64,000 nt of DNA from Poindextera sp035604135. Lineage in GTDB: Bacteria; Pseudomonadota; Alphaproteobacteria; Caulobacterales; Caulobacteraceae. A program made the translations under genes and the position numbers. The stretch is taken from NCBI GenBank assembly GCA_035604135.1, contig DATNJB010000049.1:26489-90488 (forward strand), in the 5' to 3' direction. The notes under the pieces were generated by a model. It searched no databases. It was given only the letters and a program-made list of their open reading frames with translations, and was not told where the DNA came from. Positions 41,133 through 48,982 of this stretch are shown here, in pieces. The first letter of the stretch is position 1, and every line of letters begins with the position of its first letter.

Positions 41133-42199
41133 CCGCGCCGGCCTCGCCCGCCCGGTCGGGTCACCGATGGCGACCAGCCGCCCCGCCGCGGCGCGCCGCC
41201 GCGTCCGCGCTCGCCGCTCCAGGTGTGGGCGTCGGCCGGGCCGTGCCGCTGGGCGGCGATGCGCCGCTCGACCAGCGCGCGCGCCTCGGCGAGGCGGGCG
41301 GCCTCGTGCTGGGCGTAGCGCAGCAGCTCGAGCGTCGCCGCGGCGGCGTCGGGATCGGCGGGACGCTCGACGTAGGCTCCCATGTCAGCGTCGCGCGCGG
41401 GCCGCTCCTCGCGCTCGGTCCACCCGCGCTCCACCAGCGCGGCGAAGCGGGCCTCGAGCCGATGCTTGGCGAAGGTCACGGCCGCCGCCTTCGAGTTCAC
41501 CCGACCGGTGTCGATGGTGTGGAGCGCGCGGGCGGCGGCCAGCGCCGCGAAGCACTGGAAGAGATGGGTCTTCAGCAGATCGCCCTCGACCGCCAACTTG
41601 GCGAAGATCTCGATCAGGGCTTGCGCCTCCGCCCGCACCATCTCCGCAGTCACCGGCTCGATCAGCCCGCGCGGATTCGGCCCCGCCAGAACGACGCCTC
41701 GCTCGCGCAGGATCCAGCGCGGGATCTCGCGGTTGTCGTGCTCGCTACGCACTAGCTTGTCGCGGCCGTTGCCGATGAACCAGAAAGGGTAGACCTCCGG
41801 GTGCAATCCACTGGCTCCGGGGTCTGTCCAATTGTCGGGGCGTGGTTCGCCCGGCGGGTCGCGCGGCTCGGGCGACCGTCGCCGGATGATCGCCGCCGGA
41901 GCGTAGGACCCCTCCAGCCGCATCGCCCAGTGGTTCGGCAGCTGGTGCAGCTCGGCATGCAGCGCCTGCAGCGCGGCCAGAGCGTCCGGGCTCAGGTCTT
42001 GGCGGGTGACGATGACGAAGTCGACGTCGCTGCGCTCATCAGCGTCGCCGAGCGCAAACGAGCCGTGCAGGTAGGCGCCGACGAAGTTGTCGCCCAGCGC
42101 GGCGCGCGCGCCGTTGACCAGGCGCTCGAGCAGCGCGTTCAGTTCTGGATAGGGGGTGGGCCGGCGCGAGCCCGCGTGAGCGTCCTTGGATTTCGGCAT
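41129..42199 (-). CDS. Nucleotidyltransferase-domain protein (aminoglycoside adenylyltransferase-like)
   Basis: 356 aa. HGSFALGDADERSDVDFVIVT (45-65 region) is the GS-x-D-x-D motif of Pol-beta-type nucleotidyltransferases: Gly46-Ser47 with Asp58 and Asp60. The helical C-terminal region (FAKLAVEGDLLKTHLFQCFAALAAARALHTIDTG) resembles the ANT(9)/ANT(3'') type. A disordered Arg/Gly-rich tail ends the protein. It may modify a small molecule; antibiotic resistance cannot be concluded. Its last codons overlap the cytochrome stop by four bases. Confidence 0.8.
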   Translation of the reverse strand: MPKSKDAHAGSRRPTPYPELNALLERLVNGARAALGDNFVGAYLHGSFALGDADERSDVDFVIVTRQDLSPDALAALQALHAELHQLPNHWAMRLEGSYAPAAIIRRRSPEPRDPPGEPRPDNWTDPGASGLHPEVYPFWFIGNGRDKLVRSEHDNREIPRWILRERGVVLAGPNPRGLIEPVTAEMVRAEAQALIEIFAKLAVEGDLLKTHLFQCFAALAAARALHTIDTGRVNSKAAAVTFAKHRLEARFAALVERGWTEREERPARDADMGAYVERPADPDAAAATLELLRYAQHEAARLAEARALVERRIAAQRHGPADAHTWSGERGRGGAPRRGGWSPSVTRPGGRGRRG

Positions 42200-42438
42200 G
42201 GTGTGTGAGGTCCGTGCAATCGATTGAAAGCGGGCCGCATCCGCGCGAAGGCGTGCGGCGCGGCGGCGTCAGCCCAAGTGGGCCGGGCTCAAGGCCTCAA
42301 ACGATTGATTTCACACATCGGTCTTCTTTCGGCCCGCGAGGCGAGAGAGGGCACGGGTTCTAGCACAGACCGGCCGGCGTGCAATCGCCGCCGCGCCGGC
42401 TCGCCTGGCGCGAGGGTTCGCGCTAGCAAGGCGCTCGC

Positions 42439-43047
42439 ATGTCCGCCGCCGCTCCGCCCTTCGACGCCATCGTCTTCGACCTCGGCGGGGTGATCGTCGC
42501 GCACGACAACGCCTTCATGGTCGAGCGGGTGGCTTCGCGCTGCCGGGCGACGCCGCGCGAAGTGAGCCGGCTGATGCGGCGCAAGGACTGGGGTTCCGGC
42601 CTGCCGATCGAAGGGCTGCATCGCGAGCTCAGCGACGAGCTGGGCTACAGCGCAGACTACGCGACGTTCAGCGCCGACTGGTGCTGCCACTTCACCGTCG
42701 ACGATTCGATGCTCGCGCTCACCCGCCAGCTCGCCGCTGAGCAGCGGGTGATGCTGTTCTCCAACACGAACCAGGTGCACTGGGACTTCCTGGTCGCCGC
42801 CACCGGCGGGGACCTCGCCGCGTTCGAGGCCTATCTCAGTCATCAGCTGCGCAAGTCGAAACCGGCCGTCGAGGCTTTCGAGATGGTCGCCCGGCAGGCG
42901 GGGATCGACCCTGCGCGATCGATCTTCTTCGACGACGTGGCCGAGAACGTCGAAGGCGCGCGGCTGGCCGGCTTCCAGGCCGAGGTGTTCACCAGCGAAG
43001 CGGCGCTCCGGGCCCTGCTCACGGAGCGGGGCGTCCGGCTCGATTGA
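42439..43047 (+). CDS. HAD-superfamily phosphatase (HAD-IA)
   Basis: 202 aa. Motif I is IVFDLGGVIV (Asp14 nucleophile), motif II is LFSNTNQVHW, the Lys of motif III lies in RKSKPAVEAFE, and motif IV is IFFDDVAENVEGA. The alpha-helical cap follows motif I. It resembles the YihX-type sugar/nucleotide phosphatases. It stands alone, divergent from the nucleotidyltransferase, and its 3' end overlaps the gene on the other strand by 29 bases. Confidence 0.9.
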   Translation: MSAAAPPFDAIVFDLGGVIVAHDNAFMVERVASRCRATPREVSRLMRRKDWGSGLPIEGLHRELSDELGYSADYATFSADWCCHFTVDDSMLALTRQLAAEQRVMLFSNTNQVHWDFLVAATGGDLAAFEAYLSHQLRKSKPAVEAFEMVARQAGIDPARSIFFDDVAENVEGARLAGFQAEVFTSEAALRALLTERGVRLD

Positions 43048-43348
43048 TGCTGGGGTTTCGGCCCCGGCCGCGGTATCGCGGCCGGCCGTTGGCGATCGGG
43101 ATCAGGCAGCCGACGGCGAAGACCACCGCGACGGCGCAGATGAGCAGCCGCCAGGTTTGTGCGCGCTCCTGCAGGTGCAGCGCGACGAGTTCCGGCTGCT
43201 CCTCGGCGAGCTTCGCTGCGGCGGTCGGATCCAGGCCGATCGCCCGTTGGAACGCGGAGCCCGCACGCCCGCGCCGGGCTTCGCGCCAGCGTCGGCGGGC
43301 GGCGCGCCAGTCGGCAGGCAATTCGCGCATCGTGGTGATTTCAGCCAT
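43019..43348 (-). CDS. Small single-pass membrane protein, unknown
   Basis: 109 aa. Residues 1-64 are hydrophilic and Arg/Glu-rich. LLICAVAVVFAVGCLIPIA (about 68-86) is one transmembrane helix, followed by a short basic tail. I know no family for it. The only oddity is that its end overlaps the end of the HAD gene by 29 bases. A shadow frame rarely gives such a clean amphipathic-then-membrane pattern, but confidence is moderate. Confidence 0.5.
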   Translation of the reverse strand: MAEITTMRELPADWRAARRRWREARRGRAGSAFQRAIGLDPTAAAKLAEEQPELVALHLQERAQTWRLLICAVAVVFAVGCLIPIANGRPRYRGRGRNPSINRAGRPAP

Positions 43349-43467
43349 CGCCCGCCAAGCCTAGACCGCCCGAGCCGCGCTGGCGACATTGTCCGCGCCC
43401 GATGCGGCTGGCCTCGCCGCAGGCTCTCCGTTAGGGGTCGAGGGAACGATAAGAGGAGGAACGGGCC

Positions 43468-44034
43468 ATGCGCGTGTCGAAGCCCCGGATCGCGCCGATC
43501 GCGGTCGAGGACCTGACCGACGAGCAGAGGCAGGCGGCGGCGCCGATGCTCGCGACCGGCCGCTTCCTCAACATCTTCGCCACCCTCGTGCACGCTCCCA
43601 AGGCGCTCACCCGCTTCAACGAATGGGGCAGCTACGTCCTCTCGCGGCGCAACAGCCTGAGCACGCGCGAGCGCGAGATCGTGATTCTGCGCACAGGCTA
43701 CCTCTGCAAGTCGGGCTACGAGTTCACCCAGCACACCGCGATCGGCATACGCGAGGGGCTGAGCCAAGACGAGATCGCCGCCATCAAGAAAGGCGCGGAC
43801 GCCGGCGGCTGGACGCCCGCCGAGCAGGCGTTGATCCGCGCTGCGGACGAGTTGGTGCGCGACTTCTTCGTCAGTGACGCGACCTGGGCCGCGCTCCGCC
43901 AGCACTTCGACGAGAAGCGGTGCATGGACGTCGTCTTCACGGTCGGCCAGTACACCCAGGTCTCGATGTTCCTGAACAGCTTCGGCGTGCAGCTCGAGCC
44001 GGGCGCCGTCCTCGACCCCGACCTGAGGGCCTGA
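43468..44034 (+). CDS. Carboxymuconolactone decarboxylase/AhpD-like protein
   Basis: 188 aa. RFNEWGSYVLSRRNSLSTREREIVILRTGYL and YEFTQHTAIGIREGLS are the CMD/AhpD-like fold signature. The redox CxxC of AhpD is replaced by CKSG, so peroxidase-type disulfide chemistry is unlikely. This subgroup often sits in aromatic or lipid catabolic operons. AGAGGAGG precedes the ATG. The SDR gene begins six bases after the stop, and the SGNH hydrolase follows. Confidence 0.88.
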   Translation: MRVSKPRIAPIAVEDLTDEQRQAAAPMLATGRFLNIFATLVHAPKALTRFNEWGSYVLSRRNSLSTREREIVILRTGYLCKSGYEFTQHTAIGIREGLSQDEIAAIKKGADAGGWTPAEQALIRAADELVRDFFVSDATWAALRQHFDEKRCMDVVFTVGQYTQVSMFLNSFGVQLEPGAVLDPDLRA

Positions 44035-44039
44035 CGGTC

Positions 44040-44843
44040 ATGGGCGAGCGGCTGACGGACAAGACCGCCATCGTCGTCGGCGCCGGGCAGACGCCGGGCG
44101 AGACCATCGGCAACGGCCGCGCCATGGCCATCCTCTTCGCCCGAGAGGGCGCGTCGGTGCTTTGCGTCGACCGCATCCTGGCCCGCGCCGAGGAGACGGC
44201 GGCGATGATCACGCACGAAGGCGGTCGGGCCTCGGCGTTCGAGGCCGACGTCACCCGCGCCGACCAGGCGGCGGCCATCGTCGAGACCGGCAAGGCGCGG
44301 CTCGGCCGCGTCGACATCCTGGTCAACAACGTCGGCATCGGGGGAACCCAGGGCGGCCGCGACGGCCCGGCCCAGCACGCCGACGAAGTCGCCTTCGACA
44401 AGATTCTCGAAGTGAACCTCAAGGGCATGTGGCTGACCACCAAGGCCGCCATCCCGGTCATGCGCGAGCAGGGGGGCGGGGCGATCGTCAATATCTCATC
44501 GCTGGCTTCCTACTCCGGCGGCAACCAGGTGGCCTACGAGGTCTCCAAGGCCGGCGTGAACCGGCTGACCACCAGCGTCGCCGGCGCGAACGCGAAATAC
44601 CATGTGCGGTGTAACGCTGTGCTGCCCGGCCTGATGGACACGCCCATGGCGATCGAGGGCATCGCCCGCGCCAGCGGCCGAACAACCGAAGAGACGCGCG
44701 CGGCGCGGAACGCGCGCGTCCCCATGGGCCAGATGGGCACGGCCTGGGACACCGCGCACGCGGCCCTGTTCCTCGCCTCCGACGACGCCAAGTTCATCAC
44801 CGGCATGCTGCTGGTCGTCGACGGCGGCATGTACGTGCGTTGA
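44040..44843 (+). CDS. Short-chain dehydrogenase/reductase
   Basis: 267 aa from ATG 44040. TAIVVGAGQTPGETIGNGRAM is an elongated variant of the TGxxxGIG cofactor loop. VDILVNNVGIGG and NISSLASYSGGNQVAYEVSK carry the catalytic Ser and YxxxK. The C-terminus, KFITGMLLVVDGGMYVR, is standard. It is an NAD(P)-dependent oxidoreductase in a likely operon with the CMD-like gene upstream and the SGNH hydrolase downstream. Confidence 0.9.
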   Translation: MGERLTDKTAIVVGAGQTPGETIGNGRAMAILFAREGASVLCVDRILARAEETAAMITHEGGRASAFEADVTRADQAAAIVETGKARLGRVDILVNNVGIGGTQGGRDGPAQHADEVAFDKILEVNLKGMWLTTKAAIPVMREQGGGAIVNISSLASYSGGNQVAYEVSKAGVNRLTTSVAGANAKYHVRCNAVLPGLMDTPMAIEGIARASGRTTEETRAARNARVPMGQMGTAWDTAHAALFLASDDAKFITGMLLVVDGGMYVR

Positions 44844-44861
44844 AGAAAGGAATGGGTTCAG

Positions 44862-45944
44862 ATGACGAGGCAAGCCATCGATCTCGACACGCTTGCGGGC
44901 CTGTTCGACGGCCATGTCGACATCCGGCGCCGGCCGAACGCGGTGCAGCCGCTGCGCCATCCGCTAGCTGACACCGGCTTCCTCGACCCGTTCACCCGCT
45001 GGGTCGCGTCCTGCGCGGCCGGCGTGCGCATCCGCATGATCAGCGACATGACCAGCCTCCGCGTCGCCTCGACCCAGCGGTCGACCGGCGCAGCCGGCCC
45101 CGATGCACGGCCCGCCAACTACGAGCTCTACATCGACGGCAAGCTCTGGAAGCGGCAGGCGGCGACAGGCGGCGCGACGCTGAACGCCGAGGGCGGCCTC
45201 GACGGCGACGAGCGCGCGACAGTCCTCTTCGAGGGGCTGCCTCCAGGCGAGAAGCAGATGGAGCTGTGGCTGCCGCAAACGGCCACCGTCTCCATCACCG
45301 GCGTCGAGGTCGACGACGCCGCCAACGTCGCGCCCTGGCCGGACGCGCGCAAGCGGATCGTCTTCCACGGCAGCTCCATCTCCCACTGCATGGAAGCCGA
45401 CGGCGGGTCGGGCGCGTGGCCGGCGGTGGCCTGCGCGCTGGCCGACGCGCGGCTCCTGAACCTGGGCTGGGCGGGCTCCTGCCTCATGAGCGGTCTCGCC
45501 GCACGCGCGATCCGCGACCAGCCGGCCGACGGCATCGTGCTCAAGCTCGGCATCAACGTGCACGGCGAGGGGATGCTGAAGGAGCGGACCTTCCTCGATT
45601 CCGCCCATTCGATGATCTCCATCATCCGCGAGAAGCACGCGGCGACGCCGATCGTGGTCGTCTCGCCGATCTTCTCGGCCAGCCGCGAGCAGAGCGGATC
45701 GGCCGGCGGCCCATCGCTCGCCCGCATGCGCGAGCTGCTCGAAGGCGTGGTCGAGGCGCGGGTGCGCGCCGGCGACGAACACATCCGCTACCTGTCGGGC
45801 CTCGGCCTCTTCGACGCCGCCGACGCCCCGGACCTGCCCGACGACCTGCACCCAAACGCAGCCGGATACCGCCGCATGGGCGAGCGGTTCTATGCGCAGG
45901 TGCTGAGGGATGGTCGCTGGCTCGGCGGCGAGGCGCTTGGTTGA
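44862..45944 (+). CDS. SGNH/GDSL hydrolase with N-terminal beta domain
   Basis: 360 aa. The first 155 residues form a beta-rich region of the kind found before SGNH domains in two-domain esterases. From residue 165: IVFHGSSISHC (block I, with GSS replacing GDS), LNLGWAGSCLMS (block II Gly), LKLGINVHGEG (block III Asn) and DDLHPNAAGYRRMG (block V DxxH). There is no signal peptide. It is probably a cytosolic acyl- or carbohydrate-esterase. AAAGGAATGG lies upstream. Confidence 0.85.
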   Translation: MTRQAIDLDTLAGLFDGHVDIRRRPNAVQPLRHPLADTGFLDPFTRWVASCAAGVRIRMISDMTSLRVASTQRSTGAAGPDARPANYELYIDGKLWKRQAATGGATLNAEGGLDGDERATVLFEGLPPGEKQMELWLPQTATVSITGVEVDDAANVAPWPDARKRIVFHGSSISHCMEADGGSGAWPAVACALADARLLNLGWAGSCLMSGLAARAIRDQPADGIVLKLGINVHGEGMLKERTFLDSAHSMISIIREKHAATPIVVVSPIFSASREQSGSAGGPSLARMRELLEGVVEARVRAGDEHIRYLSGLGLFDAADAPDLPDDLHPNAAGYRRMGERFYAQVLRDGRWLGGEALG

Positions 45945-45995
45945 CGCGGCGGCGACTTGCTAAGGGGACGCCCTCGTCAGGTTTTTGAGGCAGCG

Positions 45996-47663
45996 ATGGC
46001 GGACGGCGTTTTCGACTACATCATCATCGGGGCGGGCTCGGCCGGCTGCGTGCTGGCCAACCGCTTGTCGGCGGATCCGCAAGTCCGCGTGCTGCTGCTG
46101 GAGGCGGGGGGCAAGGACAATTCCCTGCTGGTTCGCATGCCCGCCGGCGTCGGTGGCCTGATCAGCCAGAAGGGCGACTACAACTGGGGCTTCTGGACCG
46201 AGCCGGAGCCGCGCCTGGGCGATCGCAAGCTCTGGTGGCCGCGCGGGCGGGGCTTGGGCGGCTCCTCCTCGATCAACGGCATGATCTACATCCGCGGCCA
46301 CGCCCGCGACTATGATCAGTGGCGGCAGATGGGCCTGACCGGCTGGGGCTATGCCGACGTCCTGCCCTACTTCAAGCGTTCGGAGACCTTCGAAGGCGGC
46401 GCCGACGCCTACCACGGCGCCGAGGGGCCGCTGCACGTCTCGAAAGCCTCCTCGAAGAACCCGATCTACGGCGCCTTCATCGAGGCGGGCGTCGCCACGG
46501 GTCACCGCCGGACCCAAGACTTCAACGGCTTCCAGCAGGAGGGCTTCGGCCCCTATCAGATGACGATCAGGGACGGCGAGCGCTGGAGCGCGTCGGCCGC
46601 CTACCTGCGCCCCATCGCGGGCAAACGTCCGAACCTCACCGTCGAGCTCGGCGCGCGCACGACGCGCATCCTGGTCGAGACGGGCCGCGCCGTTGGGGTC
46701 GCATTCGTGCAGGACGGCAAGGCGCGCGAGGCGCGGGCCGAGCGCGAGGTCATCCTCGCGGCCGGCGCCGTGCAGTCGCCGCACATCCTGCAGCTCTCGG
46801 GGATCGGCGATCCCGAGCGGCTGCGCGAGGCGGGCGTCGCCGTCGTCCACGCGCTCAAGGGCGTCGGCGAGAACCTGCAGGACCACCTCGACGTCATCCT
46901 GTCGTGGGAGACGCCGACCATAAAGACCGCCTACTCTCGCTCGAGGGGCCTGGGCATGCTGACCGTCGGCTTGAACTACATGCTGTTCAAGCAGGGGTTC
47001 GGCCGCGAGCAGTTCCTCGAGGCCGGCGCGTTTCTCAAGTCGCGGCCCGACCTCGACCGGCCGGACCTGCAGCTGCACTGCGTGCTGGCGATCATGAAGA
47101 ACCACGGCAAGGAGAGCGTGCCCAAGGACGGGTTCTCGGTGCACGTCTGCCAGCTCCGGCCCGAGAGCCGCGGCCGCGTGGGGCTGGCCTCGGCCGATCC
47201 GCTCGCCGACCCGGCGATCTTCGCCAACTACCTGGCGACCGACGAGGACCGCCGCGCGCTGCGCGAAGGGACCAAGCTGGTGCGCGCGGTTGCCGAGCGG
47301 GCGCCGATCGTCTCGATGCGCGGGGTCGAGGTGGCGCCAGGTTCAGGCGTGCAGACCGACGCCGAGATCGACGCCTGGATCCGCGACACCGCCGAGACGA
47401 TCTACCATCCGGTCGGCACCTGCCGCATGGGCGTGGACGGCGACCCGCTCGCCGTCGTCGACGCGGAGCTGAGGGTGCAGGGCCTTGCGGGCCTGCGCGT
47501 CGTGGACGCCTCGGTTTTCCCGACGCTGGTCGGCGGCAACACCAATGCGCCGACGATCATGGTGGCCGAAAAGGCGTCAGACCTCATCCTCGGCAAGCCG
47601 CTGCTGAAGCCCGAGGAGGCCCCGGTGTTCGGCGATCCGACACGCGAACTCGCGCCAGCCTGA
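45996..47663 (+). CDS. GMC-family FAD oxidoreductase (choline dehydrogenase-like)
   Basis: 555 aa from ATG 45996 (MADGVFDYIIIGAGSAGCVL), chosen over an upstream start because the FAD-binding GAGSAG motif then lies near residue 12-17. RGRGLGGSSSINGMIYIRGH is GMC signature 1 and GAVQSPHILQLSGIG signature 2. ETIYHPVGTCRMG holds the active-site His and VVDASVFPTLVGGNTNAP is the C-terminal FAD block. It oxidises a primary or secondary alcohol; substrate uncertain. Confidence 0.93.
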   Translation: MADGVFDYIIIGAGSAGCVLANRLSADPQVRVLLLEAGGKDNSLLVRMPAGVGGLISQKGDYNWGFWTEPEPRLGDRKLWWPRGRGLGGSSSINGMIYIRGHARDYDQWRQMGLTGWGYADVLPYFKRSETFEGGADAYHGAEGPLHVSKASSKNPIYGAFIEAGVATGHRRTQDFNGFQQEGFGPYQMTIRDGERWSASAAYLRPIAGKRPNLTVELGARTTRILVETGRAVGVAFVQDGKAREARAEREVILAAGAVQSPHILQLSGIGDPERLREAGVAVVHALKGVGENLQDHLDVILSWETPTIKTAYSRSRGLGMLTVGLNYMLFKQGFGREQFLEAGAFLKSRPDLDRPDLQLHCVLAIMKNHGKESVPKDGFSVHVCQLRPESRGRVGLASADPLADPAIFANYLATDEDRRALREGTKLVRAVAERAPIVSMRGVEVAPGSGVQTDAEIDAWIRDTAETIYHPVGTCRMGVDGDPLAVVDAELRVQGLAGLRVVDASVFPTLVGGNTNAPTIMVAEKASDLILGKPLLKPEEAPVFGDPTRELAPA

Positions 47664-47675
47664 CCGTCCCTCTGA

Positions 47676-47766
47676 CCACGAAAAGCACGAAAAACACGAA
47701 CAATATCCGACGATAGCGCACCGCGGGCTCCGGTCGGCGCGTTTGTGTTCTCCGCACTTTTCGTCG
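47676..47766. repeat. Inverted-repeat pair without gene (solo copy of the GxxExxY-flanking repeat)
   Basis: The left arm, 47676-47701 (CCACGAAAAGCACG then AAAAACACGAAC), pairs with the reverse complement of 47741-47766, matching at 20 of 26 positions by hand alignment. The 39 bases between hold no gene. Arm sequence and orientation resemble the inverted repeats around the GxxExxY nuclease gene at 52630-53068. It lies just after the GMC gene and 7 bases before the XRE promoter -35. Confidence 0.6.
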
Positions 47767-47773
47767 TTACTCT

Positions 47774-47806
47774 TTGCTGCGCCCGGCAAGGTCCACTATA
47801 ATGGAC
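47774..47806 (+). promoter_or_regulatory. XRE-cupin promoter with overlapping operator; probable leaderless start
   Basis: TTGCTG (47774-47779) and a perfect TATAAT (47797-47802) are 17 bases apart. GTCCA (47791-47795) and TGGAC (47802-47806) form an inverted repeat across the -10. Transcription would begin about 47809, which is the A of the ATG, so the mRNA may lack a leader. The operator position suggests autorepression. Confidence 0.65.
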
Positions 47807-47808
47807 AA

Positions 47809-48375
47809 ATGTCTGCTATCGAAGACGACACCGAAGCAAAGCTTGCCGATCGCCTGAAGCTGGAGCGCGAGGGGCGCGGGTGGAGCCTCGCCGAGCTCGC
47901 CACGCGCTCCGGTGTTTCCAAGGCGATGATCAGCAAGATCGAGCGGCGCGAGGCGAGCCCGACCGCGGTCACCCTCGTCCGCCTGGCGTCCGCCTTCGAC
48001 CTCACGCTCGCCGGCCTGCTCGCCCGGGCGGAGGCCTCGGCTGGCCCGCTTGTGCGCGCCGCCGACCAGCCGCTCTGGCGCGACCCGGCCACCGGTTACA
48101 TCCGCCGCCAGCTGTTCCAGCGGCCCGACCACCCGCTCGAGCTGGTCGCGGTCGACCTGCCGCCCGGCGCGCGGGTCGGCCTGCCGGCGGCGTCCTACGC
48201 CCGCATCCGCCAGGTGGTCTGGGTCATCGGCGGCCGGCTGATGATCGAGGAAGGCGGCGTCCGCCGCGAGCTCGGCGGCGGCGACTGCCTGGCGTTTGGC
48301 CCGCCGGCCGACACCGTTTTCGCCAACGAGACGCGCGAGGCGGTGACATACCTCGTCGCCATCGCGCGCAGCTGA
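47809..48375 (+). CDS. XRE-type regulator with C-terminal cupin domain
   Basis: 188 aa from ATG 47809. Residues 15-70 are a Cro/CI helix-turn-helix (LKLEREGRGWSLAELATRSG, then SKAMISKIERREASPTAV). A cupin sensor domain follows (about 110-185; VDLPPGARVGLPA, RLMIEEGGVRRELGGGDCLAFGP). Such regulators often control a neighbouring acetyltransferase or amino-acid gene. The longer frame upstream overlaps the promoter and is rejected. The stop shares a base with the start of the broken GNAT gene. Confidence 0.92.
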   Translation: MSAIEDDTEAKLADRLKLEREGRGWSLAELATRSGVSKAMISKIERREASPTAVTLVRLASAFDLTLAGLLARAEASAGPLVRAADQPLWRDPATGYIRRQLFQRPDHPLELVAVDLPPGARVGLPAASYARIRQVVWVIGGRLMIEEGGVRRELGGGDCLAFGPPADTVFANETREAVTYLVAIARS

Positions 48376-48904
48376 TGTCGGTGACGCAAGCGATCGACAT
48401 CGCGCCGCTCACGCCAGACGCGGGGGTCATCGGCGAACTCTCCGATCTCCTCGTCGCGGTCGTGGCCGCGGGCGGGTCTGTGAGCTTCATGCACCCGCTG
48501 CCGCCCGCCGATGCAGAAGCCTTCTGGGCCGGGTCCTTGGCGGCCGCCGATCGCGGCGAACGGGTCGTGCTCGGCGCGCGGATGGGCGGTCGCGTCGTGG
48601 CGACGGTGACGCTCGCCTTCGTCCCTTGGCCAATCAGCCGCACCGCGCGGAGATCGCCAAGCTGATGACCGCGCCCCAGCATCGCGGCCTCGGGCTCGCG
48701 ACGGCCCTGACGCGCGAGGCCGAGCGTATCGCCCTCGCAAGAGGGCGCACGCTGCTTACGCTCGACACGGCCGAGGAGGAGGGCGCGTCGGGGTTCTACG
48801 AGCGGCTGGGCTACGTCCGCGGCGGGTTCATCCCCGACTATGCGCTGAAGCCGCACGGCGGCCTCACCGGCACGATCTTCTACTACAAGCGGCTGGGCGC
48901 CTGA
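48375..48904 (+). pseudogene. GNAT acetyltransferase gene with a -1 frameshift
   Basis: The first frame (48375-48665) encodes MSVTQAIDIAPLTPDAGVIG and reads correctly to VVATVTLAFVP, then turns into nonsense ending RRSPS. The GNAT continues in another frame from about 48626 (LANQPHRAEIAKLMTAPQH, then RGLGLATALTREAERIA, the acetyl-CoA loop) to the stop at 48904. One extra C in the run at 48621-48626 would restore a single 175-180 aa protein. Either a recent inactivating mutation or a sequencing error is possible. The gene overlaps the XRE stop (TGATG), so the pair was an operon. Confidence 0.8.
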
Positions 48905-48925
48905 GCAGGCGCAGGCACCCAATAT

Positions 48926-48959
48926 TCCGCTCATCCCCGCGAAAGCGGGGATAAGCGGA
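48926..48959. terminator. Hairpin between convergent GNAT and mutase genes
   Basis: TCCGCTCATCCCCGC (48926-48940) pairs with GCGGGGATAAGCGGA (48945-48959), with one C-A mismatch, around a GAAA tetraloop. It sits in the 78 bases between convergent stops, where it can end transcription from both sides. There is no clear T-run. The sequence resembles a dispersed intergenic repeat of related bacteria. Confidence 0.6.
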
Positions 48960-48982
48960 TAAGGAGTGCGCGACGCCGCGCC

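Noticed and set aside
47577..47789. Minus-strand frame across the empty inverted-repeat pair (70 codons) as a GxxExxY remnant
   Set aside because: It has no G-E-Y motif or nuclease residues and mostly reads the end of the GMC gene in antisense.
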